The notes beneath the pieces were generated by a model. That model searched no databases, was not told the DNA's origin, and saw nothing but the letters and a program-made list of their open reading frames with translations. The translations under genes and the position numbers were made by a program. Shown here in pieces: positions 25,284 to 33,643 of a DNA stretch of 64,000 nt; the first letter of the stretch is position 1, and every line of letters begins with the position of its first letter. This DNA is from Rufibacter roseolus (lineage in GTDB: Bacteria; Bacteroidota; Bacteroidia; Cytophagales; Hymenobacteraceae): assembly GCF_017916365.1 (NCBI RefSeq), contig NZ_JAFMSU010000001.1, positions 992,001-1,056,000 on the forward strand, written 5' to 3'.

Positions 25284-27254
25284 CTACGGCTTCTTTTCCT
25301 CTATTTTCTCAAAAAGGAAGCTGAAAACGCGCACCGAGGCGTTGTCTTCGGGTCTTTTGCGCAGGGTGATGGTTTTCAGGTCATCGGTGATCTCAATTTC
25401 CCCGGCATAGACGGTTTTGCCTCCTTCTTTGGGCATCTCCACATCCGTAGGAATCCAGCCGGAGATCTGGGAAGACCGCTGCCACAAACTGAACGGACTT
25501 GCCTGCTCCGTTTTGCCGTGCTCCACATAGACCTTGTACCGGCCATTGTCCAGGCCCTGCAACGAGACCTGCACCACCGGAACCGCGTCAATGTCAATCT
25601 TGGCGGTCCAGGAATCAGAAGGCTTCAGTCCGAACACGATGGAGGGTTCCTGGTAGTCGGCGGTAGCCAGCCAGTAAAGGGAATACACCATGCCCTGGGG
25701 CGTTAATTTATGCCGCTCCGGAAGCTTGGTGATTTGATCGTCAATCCTGATCTCGGAGTTCTCAAACTGAGGTTGATCGGCGTAGAACAAGCCGACCGAG
25801 GTGTAATCTGTTTTGACGTTGGTTTTGGCCTCGGGCTGGTGCTCTATCGTGAGCCGGAGCGAATCAGAGAAGTTCAGCTTATCTGAAAGGTAAAAACGGT
25901 AACCGCCCGTGCGCGAGGTCATCAGGTCATAGGCCAAAGCTCCGTGAATAGGCAAGCTAAACCCTTTGTCCCATTTGTCGGTGACCGCATACCAGCCGCC
26001 GTTGAAGTAGTCTTCAGAGCCGGTGCCGTGCAGTTTCAATTTGCCGTCAATAAAGGCGCGGTCATCGCCCTCAAAATAATAGGTGCTGCCTTCTTCCAGG
26101 CCCTGCGTTTGCAGGATGGTGCCAATGTAATGGCCCCGGCCTCTCACATTTGCAATCAGATGCGGCACCGCCTGTGGTATGTTGTACTGCCTTCTGGCCT
26201 GCGCGTACAACTTGCCCTCTGTGGCCGGATTTCTCTTGTCCTCTGTGTAATAAATGATGCCCGAGATAAGGATTTCTTCCGGGTCATCGGCCATCCCTTT
26301 GTCGTACTTCAATTGCAGGTCCGCTGATCCGTCCACGGGCATGGGCAGGTACGAGTACAGCTTGTTTTGGTCTGAGCCCAGCAGCATGGATTGCATGGCC
26401 GGCTTCCCAAACGCAAACCCGAAGAAATTGTGCAAGGGTACCTCCAGCGCGTTCTTCTGTTCATTGTCCCAACGGGCGGTCAGCAGCACTTTGTGGTAGG
26501 CTTGCAGCAGGTCGCTTCCGGCGCCAAGTTCAATCCCCACTATGCGCCCGCCTTGCTGCAGGCTGAAGAGAGATGCCTCGGAGCCCTTCCGCAGCACCAC
26601 ATTTACCTTTTGGGACTTTACTTTATTTCCGTACAACTGGAGGGGGGAGGCTTCCTTGCCCCAGGCATTGGCTATTTTCTCCAGATCGTCTTTGTGCTGA
26701 TTAAGAAGAGCCGTTGAGAAGGAGCCCATTTTCTCCTTCTTCTCCAGGCTGCGGTACTGCAGTTGATGAAAACGCAGGTTCTTGCCCGTGTAAATGATCT
26801 TCAGTGATTTCTCGTAGGGGATGGGCAGATAACAATAGAATCCTCCCAGTTGGCTGCCAGAGAGCGGGGCTACAAACGGGAATTGCTTTCCGTTGAAAAG
26901 GTTAATGAACGGAATGCTGATCCTGGGTTTCTTCTCGCCGTCAAAGTAGAACTTCACGGTGTCTGCCTCGGGGGTAGGCGTCCAGATGCGGTTCACCACG
27001 CCGGGGCCTTTCAGATCGGCCAGGACCAGTCCCCCGGGTTCTTTTCTGATGGCCGAGTATTTCCCCGAGAAGCCATCATCATTGCCGCCGGTCCGGTCAT
27101 AGCTGGATAGCTGCTCCATCCCGCCCGAGCGGTACAAAGGAAGCCGGGAGACATCTGCGAGGTTGAGCAACTCCCGGCGGTAGTTGTCATTCTGCGCAGA
27201 CGCATTCAAAAAAGCACCAAAGAAAAGGACGGTAATCAATAGTTGTTTCATCAT
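25284..27254 (-). CDS. DUF2961 / GH172-type exported protein
   Basis: About 656 residues with a signal peptide (MKQLLITVLFFGAFLNASAQ). The N-terminal half matches DUF2961, now glycoside hydrolase family 172 (alpha-fructo- or arabinofuranoside-active enzymes in other bacteria): SYDRTGGNDDGFSGKYSAIR, LADLKGPGVVNRIWTPTP and LHGTGSEDYFNGGWYAVTDK. The GSEDYFNGGWY block contains the conserved acidic active-site candidate. The start at 27254 begins the signal. Substrate specificity cannot be deduced; family function comes from other organisms. Confidence 0.88.
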   Translation of the reverse strand: MMKQLLITVLFFGAFLNASAQNDNYRRELLNLADVSRLPLYRSGGMEQLSSYDRTGGNDDGFSGKYSAIRKEPGGLVLADLKGPGVVNRIWTPTPEADTVKFYFDGEKKPRISIPFINLFNGKQFPFVAPLSGSQLGGFYCYLPIPYEKSLKIIYTGKNLRFHQLQYRSLEKKEKMGSFSTALLNQHKDDLEKIANAWGKEASPLQLYGNKVKSQKVNVVLRKGSEASLFSLQQGGRIVGIELGAGSDLLQAYHKVLLTARWDNEQKNALEVPLHNFFGFAFGKPAMQSMLLGSDQNKLYSYLPMPVDGSADLQLKYDKGMADDPEEILISGIIYYTEDKRNPATEGKLYAQARRQYNIPQAVPHLIANVRGRGHYIGTILQTQGLEEGSTYYFEGDDRAFIDGKLKLHGTGSEDYFNGGWYAVTDKWDKGFSLPIHGALAYDLMTSRTGGYRFYLSDKLNFSDSLRLTIEHQPEAKTNVKTDYTSVGLFYADQPQFENSEIRIDDQITKLPERHKLTPQGMVYSLYWLATADYQEPSIVFGLKPSDSWTAKIDIDAVPVVQVSLQGLDNGRYKVYVEHGKTEQASPFSLWQRSSQISGWIPTDVEMPKEGGKTVYAGEIEITDDLKTITLRKRPEDNASVRVFSFLFEKIEEKKP

Positions 27255-27343
27255 ATACGGGTTAGGTAAATGGTTATTGATGTATGCTTTCCTGAACAAG
27301 GCTTCCTTCGGCGGTGCATGTAAGCCGAATAATTATGGCGCGG

Positions 27344-27378
27344 GTTTTAAGGCTGTTTTTTCAATAATTGTAGTTTAC
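27344..27378. repeat. dispersed palindrome copy, right half degraded
   Basis: GTTTTAAGGCTGTTTTTTC, AATAATTG, TAGTTTAC: 35 nt, upstream of the GH172 start. Confidence 0.55.
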
Positions 27379-27440
27379 GGTTCTGGGTAAAATGGGGCTG
27401 CTGGCCGAGGCTGGCGTTTACAGCTTATGGAGCGCCAGCA
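27377..27440 (-). repeat. degenerate attC remnant
   Basis: Contains an 18-nt stretch, GGCCGAGGCTGGCGTTTA at 27403-27420, identical to the attC sites at 34100-34165 and 34680-34746. It is preceded by ACGGTTCTGGGTAAAATGG, which aligns with the left arm of the latter after a deletion. The terminal GTT core is decayed. It lies just downstream of the lipoprotein gene stop, the position expected of an attC. Confidence 0.6.
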
Positions 27441-27460
27441 ACTGATTACCTGAGCCTGGT

Positions 27461-28189
27461 TTATTGTTTAGAGACTTCAACACTTGCCACCGTTTGCCAA
27501 TTGGCAATAACCTGGTCATAAAAGGGTTCCTCATCAGATCCGCCCTTCCAGATCACATACATCAGGCTATTATCTTTGCCGGCGTAACTTCTGGCAGTCT
27601 GCAGTAACTCTGTTGAGATGTCTGATAATACTTTGTCTAAGTTGAAGTTGAAAGTCACGCGATATTTGTCTGAAGAATCAATGATAATATCCGGGACCTG
27701 AAGGTTCGCCTCAAAGGGGTAGGAGCTGCCCACTACTACACTATCTCGTCCGCCTTTGGTATTGATAAATGTCCCTCTCAGGTTAAAAGCCATTTCAGAT
27801 TTGTCTGACTTACGGGCGAACAGCTTTACCTTCACATTTTTGTAAGCACCTGTGGGCAATTGAATTACTCCTGTTAAAGCATCTGCATTGAAGATATTGA
27901 TGTTCTTTCCAACAAAGATGGTAGTATCAAGTAGGTGACTGGTTTTCCCCTCAAATGCAATTTTCTCCACATAAACAGTTGCAGCCGACCACTCAACAGC
28001 CACAGAACCCAAAGGCTTGATGGATTTAGTGTCTGTCTTCTTGACGCCAGAACCTGAGGCTTTTGCGAAATAAGATACAGTCCCATTGCCATCTGGCTTT
28101 TTTACAAGGATGTCTTCTTCCTTACAAGATGTTAGTATGGACAAGACCAGCAATATGATAAGGCCAAGTTGAGCGGATATAGGTTTCAC
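27461..28189 (-). CDS. lipoprotein, DUF4382-like, possible former cassette
   Basis: 242 residues with a lipoprotein signal (LGLIILLVLSILTSCKEED, Cys at about 22). The body (about 45-200) has the DUF4382 look: an N-terminal strand around WSAATVYVEKIAF, then FNADALTGVIQLPTGAYKNV and a VTFNFNLDKVL strand. Proteins of this type are surface lipoproteins of unknown role. A degraded attC lies 20 nt after its stop, so it may be an old integron cassette now fixed in the chromosome. The DUF4382 assignment is by pattern only. Confidence 0.65.
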   Translation of the reverse strand: MKPISAQLGLIILLVLSILTSCKEEDILVKKPDGNGTVSYFAKASGSGVKKTDTKSIKPLGSVAVEWSAATVYVEKIAFEGKTSHLLDTTIFVGKNINIFNADALTGVIQLPTGAYKNVKVKLFARKSDKSEMAFNLRGTFINTKGGRDSVVVGSSYPFEANLQVPDIIIDSSDKYRVTFNFNLDKVLSDISTELLQTARSYAGKDNSLMYVIWKGGSDEEPFYDQVIANWQTVASVEVSKQ

Positions 28190-28366
28190 TGTTGTTTTTA
28201 AATCTATTAATTATAGTTAAATGTATGAAGAAGCTTTTGTAGCGTCATCTTCCTCTTCTTAGATTTTAATTATGGTCATCTTCATTGTTTTAGTAGACAT
28301 AACAGTTTGGCTGGAGAGCGTTTTAAGGCTTTTTAGATGATGTTGAAGCCAGTTCTTTTTATTATG

Positions 28367-29407
28367 CTAGAGGTTTAAATACTTCTTTACTGCTTTGTAC
28401 TGCGCGTCTACCACGGCCTGGTTATGCCCGTGTGCAGCTCCAGGCACCAGCACGTACTCTTTTTTCGGAGCCTTCACTTTCACGAAATACGCTTTGGTAA
28501 GTTCTTTAGGGGTGAGAATATCTTCCTCGCCCTGAATGAAGTACACCGGAATCTTATAGCGTAGGCCATCTTCCATGAAATTCACCCCGGCCATCATAGA
28601 CTTTATCCCCATTTTTTTATGGCCGGCAGAGTAAAGGAAAGAATAATCGTCGCCATTGTACCTGTCTTTGGCGTCCTTTTCATTGTCATAGGCGCTTGCC
28701 AGTTTCCACCAGGAGGCAGGGGCTGGGTTGGAGTTCTGCCTTTCGTACTTTTTGATGACGCGCATCAGCTGTCCTTCTTTCCTGGCATCCTCATATGGGG
28801 GTGGGCCCAAGGCCTTCAGCTTATCTAGAGACTCCTGGTCTTTGGCGTTCTGCGCCATTTCAGATACTCTGCTGTAGGCGTGCGCAAACCCTTCATAGAA
28901 ATTTACAACCTGGGAGTGGCCTATGTAGGCAGAGAAAAGGTCTGGGCGGGCAAGGGCCATCTTTGCGCCCAGCACAGAGCCCCAGGAGGTCCCTACAAGG
29001 GCTATTTTCCGTTTGCCTAAGTGTCTGGTCAGGTACTCAGTGAGCTCAATTCCATCGGCGGTCATTTGCTCTAAGGTCAGAGGATTCTCCATCCAGTAGT
29101 CCTCGGTGACGGTATCAGGGGCATTGCGGCCGAAGGTTCTTCCCGCTCCCCGTTGATCCCAGTACACCAGCACGAAGTCCTTTTTCCAGTAGCCGTAGAT
29201 GGCATCATCATACTGGCTCATGGTACTGCCGGGCCCACCGTGCAGAAACAGGATAGCGGGTTTGGACTGGTCGTCCCCGCTGATGGTCACCCACTGCTCA
29301 ATACCGCCAATTGTCACAAACTTTTCCTCCTTGATAGGTTTTGCTTGCGCGGCTAACCTGCCTAGAACTAAGGAAAGAAATAGAATCAGTAAAAATGTAT
29401 GCTTCAT
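28367..29407 (-). CDS. exported alpha/beta hydrolase, proline iminopeptidase-like (S33)
   Basis: 346 residues with a signal peptide (MKHTFLLILFLSLVLGRLAAQ). The S33-type motifs are clear: oxyanion loop LHGGPGSTMSQYD (56-68), DQRGAGRTFG (84-93), nucleophile elbow GTSWGS with S141, and C-terminal GAAHGHN histidine. It is preceded upstream by the last cassette of array B with no attC in between. Probable periplasmic aminopeptidase or esterase. Confidence 0.88.
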   Translation of the reverse strand: MKHTFLLILFLSLVLGRLAAQAKPIKEEKFVTIGGIEQWVTISGDDQSKPAILFLHGGPGSTMSQYDDAIYGYWKKDFVLVYWDQRGAGRTFGRNAPDTVTEDYWMENPLTLEQMTADGIELTEYLTRHLGKRKIALVGTSWGSVLGAKMALARPDLFSAYIGHSQVVNFYEGFAHAYSRVSEMAQNAKDQESLDKLKALGPPPYEDARKEGQLMRVIKKYERQNSNPAPASWWKLASAYDNEKDAKDRYNGDDYSFLYSAGHKKMGIKSMMAGVNFMEDGLRYKIPVYFIQGEEDILTPKELTKAYFVKVKAPKKEYVLVPGAAHGHNQAVVDAQYKAVKKYLNL

Positions 29408-29484
29408 ATCTTGGTAAGATTCGGAAAAGATAATTATGGATAAAGAGCAATAGGATGTTTACACAATGCTATCAGAAGCCTTTT

Positions 29485-29898
29485 TTAATTGTTTGTTTTA
29501 AATTTTAAGATAATGGAGAATGCCCCAATGCTAAATAATGAAGAAGTAAAATAAAATGTAAGACTTTCCAGTATGTCAGGTGACTCAAGATGGCCGTAAT
29601 AATCGTCGTAACCATAGATGGCTCCCAAGGCTAAATCTGTAAACAACAGGCCTCCAAGCATTGAGAGGCTTACGATAAGCAAACTAAAGATTAATTTTTC
29701 AGCGATTGTTAGCTTGTCGGTAGGAATGAGATAGATTATTGTGGTGATAAAGAATATTGAAAAGTATAATAGGTAAGGTGGATATTGGTAATGCAAATAA
29801 GTAAACGGGGACTTTACTAGAAATGTAGTAGCCACCAAAGTTGTTGTAATAATCAAAAACCTATATTTATTTACTATTTCAATCAAGTTTGACTGCAT
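29485..29898 (-). CDS. cassette B10: four-helix membrane protein of unknown function
   Basis: 137 residues, almost entirely membrane-embedded, with four predicted helices (for example YLLYFSIFFITTIIYLI and LIFSLLIVSLSMLGGLLF). The family is not recognised. It is the last gene of array B. It starts 30 nt after the attC of the esterase cassette, but no attC follows its stop, so the array is truncated here. Very AT-rich. Confidence 0.72.
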   Translation of the reverse strand: MQSNLIEIVNKYRFLIITTTLVATTFLVKSPFTYLHYQYPPYLLYFSIFFITTIIYLIPTDKLTIAEKLIFSLLIVSLSMLGGLLFTDLALGAIYGYDDYYGHLESPDILESLTFYFTSSLFSIGAFSIILKFKTNN

Positions 29899-29928
29899 CC
29901 AAAAAATTAATTTCTTATTAAAATTTCT

Positions 29929-29996
29929 GCCAACGTTCTAGGCTAAACGACGGGTGAGGCCGTCGGCCGTAGCATGGCTTATGCACAATGTTGAGT
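29929..29996 (-). repeat. attC site of cassette B9
   Basis: 68 nt. R' core CGTTGGC and R'' core ACTCAAC on the minus strand, with internal GGCCGTCGGCC. The R'' complement GTTGAGTGAA equals the start of the esterase cassette (10 of 10). Confidence 0.87.
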
Positions 29997-30003
29997 GAAG
30001 ATT

Positions 30004-31269
30004 TTATTTTAGTTTCTCAACCGGTGTCATGTCGCGTATATAGAATATGCCATCAAAAACATCTGACCAGTTTCCGGTGCTGTACATTTGCCTGCTTTTC
30101 ATCTTGAATGTTTCGCTATAGTTTGGCTGGAGCGCCCTGAATTTCTTCCAGTCTATGAAACCGTAGCTTACGCTATCGTCTATCCAAGTCTCAAACCCAT
30201 CTTTGAAAGGTTTGCCTACCGGCATCACTTTGGTTCCGGAATTATTGGCATATTGCCCGTCTCGTGAATTGAATCCAATTACATAGGTGGTTGCAGAGTT
30301 GCGGCTGTTTTTGTTGAAGATGGTACCCATCCAGTTGATGGAAGCATCCCTTTTTGCTTTCAGAGCCGTATCTGCGTTCTTCATGATATGGGAGTTGGCT
30401 GCCCATACTATTATTTTCCCATTTGGGTATTTGCTATCCGCAAGCCATTGAAGGTTTCTGGCCATTTGCGCATCCCTGATATTATAACTGGAAACGGACT
30501 TTTCATAAACGTAGAGCTGATTTGCGAACTCCCTTGCATTTTCAAGTGCCAGATAGGTGAAATCTTTGGAATATTGCTGGCCAAGCTGAGCCAATACAGT
30601 ATCGATAGTCAAAGCAAGCCCTATCATCCACTCCCTACTCTCTTTATCCTTTCCAACCCAGTTCTTGAGTCTTTCTATGTTGGGGAGAAATTCATTATGG
30701 TATCGGTTCGTCTTGGTGAACGTATGTCTATTTCTCCGCAGATAGAAATCTATGCTGTCTTTTAAGTTAGAATTACTGAAATGATAGCCGATTTGGCTGT
30801 CAAACCCGGAAACCTCCAGGGGAGTTTTCGTCTGGTAGGTAGTGGGGATATAAGAGTAGAATAACTCGCTGCATTGTTTATTGGAGGGCCATACGCCATG
30901 CAGGTTCTTCCTGAAAAAATCTTTAATAGCACCGCTATTCTTTGTCACGTTCCCCCAACCAGCATTAAGAGCAAAGAAGTCAGCCTCAAATGCCAACACA
31001 TTGAACCCTTTCTTTTCGTGAAGGTACTTGATGAGCCTACTTTTGGCTAGCATAGTCGCACCGTCACCGTGGCTCTGTTCCCCGAGCATCACAATTCTTG
31101 AAGTACCTATAGCGGCGCCAATTGCCTCTAGGTCTGAATAATCTGTGGAATCAGGTGAGATATTTTTTATTGAGACTAAGTGATTCTGAACATACTCTTC
31201 GGCTTTTTTTTGCCCGAAGCCTTTCAATGATATGGAAAGCAAAAATGAAACTAAAAGGATTCTAATCAT
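30004..31269 (-). CDS. cassette B9: exported erythromycin esterase-family protein
   Basis: 421 residues with a signal peptide (MIRILLVSFLLSISLKGFGQ). It belongs to the erythromycin esterase (EreA/EreB-like) superfamily: MLGEQSHGDG (E64, H67), VLAFEADFFALNAGW (E95) and IIVWAANSHIMKNADTALKA, which supply the conserved acidic/histidine centre. Family members include macrolide-inactivating esterases and many uncharacterised hydrolases. Being exported argues for a periplasmic substrate. It occupies a complete 1356-bp cassette, the longest of the array. Macrolide resistance is possible but is an inference. Confidence 0.85.
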   Translation of the reverse strand: MIRILLVSFLLSISLKGFGQKKAEEYVQNHLVSIKNISPDSTDYSDLEAIGAAIGTSRIVMLGEQSHGDGATMLAKSRLIKYLHEKKGFNVLAFEADFFALNAGWGNVTKNSGAIKDFFRKNLHGVWPSNKQCSELFYSYIPTTYQTKTPLEVSGFDSQIGYHFSNSNLKDSIDFYLRRNRHTFTKTNRYHNEFLPNIERLKNWVGKDKESREWMIGLALTIDTVLAQLGQQYSKDFTYLALENAREFANQLYVYEKSVSSYNIRDAQMARNLQWLADSKYPNGKIIVWAANSHIMKNADTALKAKRDASINWMGTIFNKNSRNSATTYVIGFNSRDGQYANNSGTKVMPVGKPFKDGFETWIDDSVSYGFIDWKKFRALQPNYSETFKMKSRQMYSTGNWSDVFDGIFYIRDMTPVEKLK

Positions 31270-31284
31270 ATATTTAAATTTTCA

Positions 31285-31350
31285 CTCAACGTGCTGGTAT
31301 AGCAGATGGCAAGGTTTTAGCCGAAGCATGACTGCTATACTTTATTGGCA
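31285..31350 (-). repeat. attC site of cassette B8
   Basis: 66 nt. TATAGCAG pairs with CTGCTATA. R' core is CGTTGAG. The R'' core reads GCCAAT, a G-to-A change from the usual GCCAAC. Cassette start GTTGGCAAA against ATTGGCAAG. Confidence 0.75.
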
Positions 31351-31360
31351 AGTTTTGTTT

Positions 31361-31765
31361 TTAATCGCCTAAACAGATGATTTTTTCATTGGTTTTGTTA
31401 GCAATGTCAATCATACTAACCCACTTCTCTAATTTCTGGATAACGTCTTTTCTTGTTAGTACTTTGAAAATGTCCATTTTTTCAGGTTGTAATTGAGTCC
31501 CAGTATAAACTGACCACTGTATTTCTTTTTGTGCTTTAACCCTTTCTAATTCACCGACTAATAGTTGACGCAACTTGAGTAAGCTTCCATTAGAAAATTC
31601 AGAATCAGCATATAAGTCAATCATTTCTCCTGTTTCCTTTACCAGCTTTTCAAAAAGTGGATACAAGTGCCAATAATCAGCGTCTCCGCCTTCAAAGCTA
31701 ATTGATTGCTCTTTACTGTTTTTAGGAGCTTTGCCATTTACAGTAATGGTAATGTCTAAAGCCAT
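31361..31765 (-). CDS. cassette B8: protein of unknown function
   Basis: About 134 residues, soluble: MALDITITVNGK, then SISFEGGDADYWHLYPLFEKLV and a helical C-terminus with WVSMIDIANKTNEKI. No family is recognised. The start is the ATG at 31765; the longer open frame to 31834 would translate the upstream attC palindrome and is rejected. It is a complete cassette. Confidence 0.72.
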   Translation of the reverse strand: MALDITITVNGKAPKNSKEQSISFEGGDADYWHLYPLFEKLVKETGEMIDLYADSEFSNGSLLKLRQLLVGELERVKAQKEIQWSVYTGTQLQPEKMDIFKVLTRKDVIQKLEKWVSMIDIANKTNEKIICLGD

Positions 31766-31784
31766 TTCTATACTTTCAATTTTT

Positions 31785-31850
31785 GCCAACGGCCGCGTGT
31801 ATGCAAAGCCCGCAGCGAAGCAAGGGTTTTGCATACACGCGGCCGTTGGC
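31785..31850 (-). repeat. attC site of cassette B7 (near-perfect long palindrome)
   Basis: Two 27-nt arms (31785-31811 and 31824-31850) pair with a single G-T wobble around a 12-nt loop. This is much more symmetrical than the other attC sites. The R'' complement GTTGGCTG equals the start of the ankyrin cassette. Confidence 0.85.
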
Positions 31851-31858
31851 TGACGAAA

Positions 31859-32314
31859 TTATTTATTCAGTCTACTTTCTATAAGCGAAATAACTTCAGG
31901 ATTCTTGCTTTCCTTAGCGGCAGTAAGAACGGTGTTGCCATCACCATCAGTAGCATTAACGTCTGCGCCACTTGCTAATAGCAACTCTACAACTTCTTTA
32001 TTCCCTTTGGATGCCGCATACATTAAGGCTGTGGTATTAAATCCGTCTTTCCAGTCTATTTGTGCTTGATTAGCAATTAAAAGCTTCACAATCTCAATAT
32101 TGGAATTGTTAACTGCAGTAATCAACGGGTTTACCTTCATCCAAGGTCCTGCCTGCTTAATATAGTTTGGGTCAGCCTTTTTCTTGAGAAGCGCTTCAAC
32201 CTTGGCTTTGTCATTCTTTTGGACAGCTGCATATAGTTGCTCATCCTTACTTTGAGCAATCGTTAGAAATGACGTACTTAAAGTCAGTACAATTAGGAGT
32301 AATAATTTTTTCAT
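31859..32314 (-). CDS. cassette B7: exported ankyrin-repeat protein
   Basis: 151 residues with a signal peptide (MKKLLLLIVLTLSTSFLTIAQ) and three to four ankyrin repeats (about 25-148). Repeat landmarks are VNPLITAVNNSNIEIVKLLI, NTTALMYAASKGNKEVVELL and LASGADVNATDGDGNTVLTA. It probably mediates periplasmic protein-protein contacts. Exported ankyrin proteins in bacteria are often linked to catalase or phospholipase protection, but no partner is seen here. It is a complete cassette bounded by attC sites. Confidence 0.88.
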   Translation of the reverse strand: MKKLLLLIVLTLSTSFLTIAQSKDEQLYAAVQKNDKAKVEALLKKKADPNYIKQAGPWMKVNPLITAVNNSNIEIVKLLIANQAQIDWKDGFNTTALMYAASKGNKEVVELLLASGADVNATDGDGNTVLTAAKESKNPEVISLIESRLNK

Positions 32315-32333
32315 TTTATAGTTTTTTTGACAG

Positions 32334-32401
32334 CCAACGGCCTAGTATAAAAGACGGCTGAGGCCTTTGGCCGAAAGCTGGCATATATGCAGTGTTAGGT
32401 G
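32334..32401 (-). repeat. attC site of cassette B6
   Basis: 68 nt. R' core CGTTGGC, R'' core ACCTAAC on the minus strand, internal GGCCTTTGGCC. The R'' complement GTTAGGTGC differs at one position from the cassette start GTTGGGTGC. Confidence 0.85.
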
Positions 32402-32411
32402 CTGATATTTT

Positions 32412-32903
32412 TTAATTTATTGCTTCACAAATGCTTTTAAGATAAAAATAATGAAAAGTCCCTTCCTGCACACTAACATCAATTAGAGCAGATGGGGTCT
32501 TTAAGCTTTTAAGCATCTTATTTTTACTCTTTTTACTTATTACTCCTTGTTCATAGAAATTGACAATTAAATCAGAATACTTTTGAGGCAATTCAATATC
32601 TACTAAAACACGAGGCACTACATAATAATATTTTTCTTTTGTATCCCTTAGTTTTATGGTTTCCTGTACATCTTCAGGCCTTCCTTCGAAATGAAGTTTT
32701 ATCAAACGGCCAATTAGCTCTTTATTAGTAGTTATTTCTCCTTCTTTTACTCTTTCTGCTAATTCCAAGTATGCAGGTTCAGAAATTAGTTCGTGGAGCT
32801 TAAAAGTTTCTAATATTCTTGCTATAGGATTATTCTCCATTGTTTGAGAATATGATATAAGGATTCCTTTACAAATTAAAAAGCAGATAATTAATAACCT
32901 CAT
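32412..32903 (-). CDS. cassette B6: exported protein of unknown function
   Basis: 163 residues with a signal peptide (MRLLIICFLICKGILISYSQ). The rest is mostly helical, with FKLHELISEPAYLELAERVK, VPRVLVDIELPQKYSDLIVN and a C-terminal cysteine-containing helix. No family is recognised. It is a complete cassette of about 600 bp. Confidence 0.72.
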   Translation of the reverse strand: MRLLIICFLICKGILISYSQTMENNPIARILETFKLHELISEPAYLELAERVKEGEITTNKELIGRLIKLHFEGRPEDVQETIKLRDTKEKYYYVVPRVLVDIELPQKYSDLIVNFYEQGVISKKSKNKMLKSLKTPSALIDVSVQEGTFHYFYLKSICEAIN

Positions 32904-32931
32904 ATATGTAATTTATTTGCACCCAACGGTT

Positions 32932-32997
32932 AGGCTAAACGACGGCGGAGGCCGCCGGCCGATGCTGGCGTTTAGCTGTTGTTGTGCTAAGTATTTC
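32932..32997 (-). repeat. attC site of cassette B5
   Basis: 66 nt. CTAAACG pairs with CGTTTAG; internal GGCCGCCGGCC. The R'' complement GTTGTGCTAA matches the cassette start over 10 bases. Confidence 0.87.
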
Positions 32998-33001
32998 TTA
33001 T

Positions 33002-33520
33002 CTACTTGTCAAATTGAAAATTAAGTCCTAGCATGACCAAAACGAATATATAAATAACAAAAAGGATAAAATCTATAATTGTCACATCTCTTTCCTCAAA
33101 CAAATCTGTTCTGCTTTTGCTGGGGCATACTAATTCCTCACCTTGGATTTTTAAGCTTACAATTCTTAATACTTGAAAGAGTGAGAGTAGAATAACTGTA
33201 TTCCTCAATCCAGTTGCAGCATGTACTTTTACCCCCTCCAGCAAAGGGTCACTAATCAAATTCAGATAGAAGTAGTAGTGGAATAAGCCAATTATAAACC
33301 AAATTGCATAAACAGATAAATTCCTAAGCGACCTATAGTTCACAAAGTATAGGAACAACTGAGTCCCATATGGATACCAAAACAAAATGTCCTTCTTCTC
33401 TTCAACTAATTCCGAGCCTGCATAAAGAAAGTACAGTACAAGCGATATAATAAGATAAAGTCCGAAAGTAACTTTATCCCAAGTACTTAGTTCTTGAAAG
33501 TATATTAATGGTCGCTTCAA
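33002..33520 (-). CDS. cassette B5: multi-helix membrane protein of unknown function
   Basis: 172 residues with about four or five membrane helices (VTFGLYLIISLVLYFLYAG, LSVYAIWFIIGLFHYYFYL, TVILLSLFQVLRIVSL, FILFVIYIFVLVMLGL). No enzymatic motif or known family is seen. It is a complete cassette. Confidence 0.72.
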   Translation of the reverse strand: MKRPLIYFQELSTWDKVTFGLYLIISLVLYFLYAGSELVEEKKDILFWYPYGTQLFLYFVNYRSLRNLSVYAIWFIIGLFHYYFYLNLISDPLLEGVKVHAATGLRNTVILLSLFQVLRIVSLKIQGEELVCPSKSRTDLFEERDVTIIDFILFVIYIFVLVMLGLNFQFDK

Positions 33521-33536
33521 GTTTTTTAATATTTAG

Positions 33537-33603
33537 CACAACGTCTAGTATAAAAAGCGTTGCATTCCCAAAGGGATGCATTGATTTTTATACCTTGTTA
33601 GCA
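33537..33603 (-). repeat. attC site of cassette B4
   Basis: 67 nt. TATAAAAA pairs with TTTTTATA; the centre ATGCA...TGCAT differs from the common GGCCGTCGGCC type. The R'' complement GTTAGCAG equals the cassette start. Confidence 0.85.
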
Positions 33604-33643
33604 GAAGGTATTTTTCCTTTTTATGTTTATTATTAATAATCAT

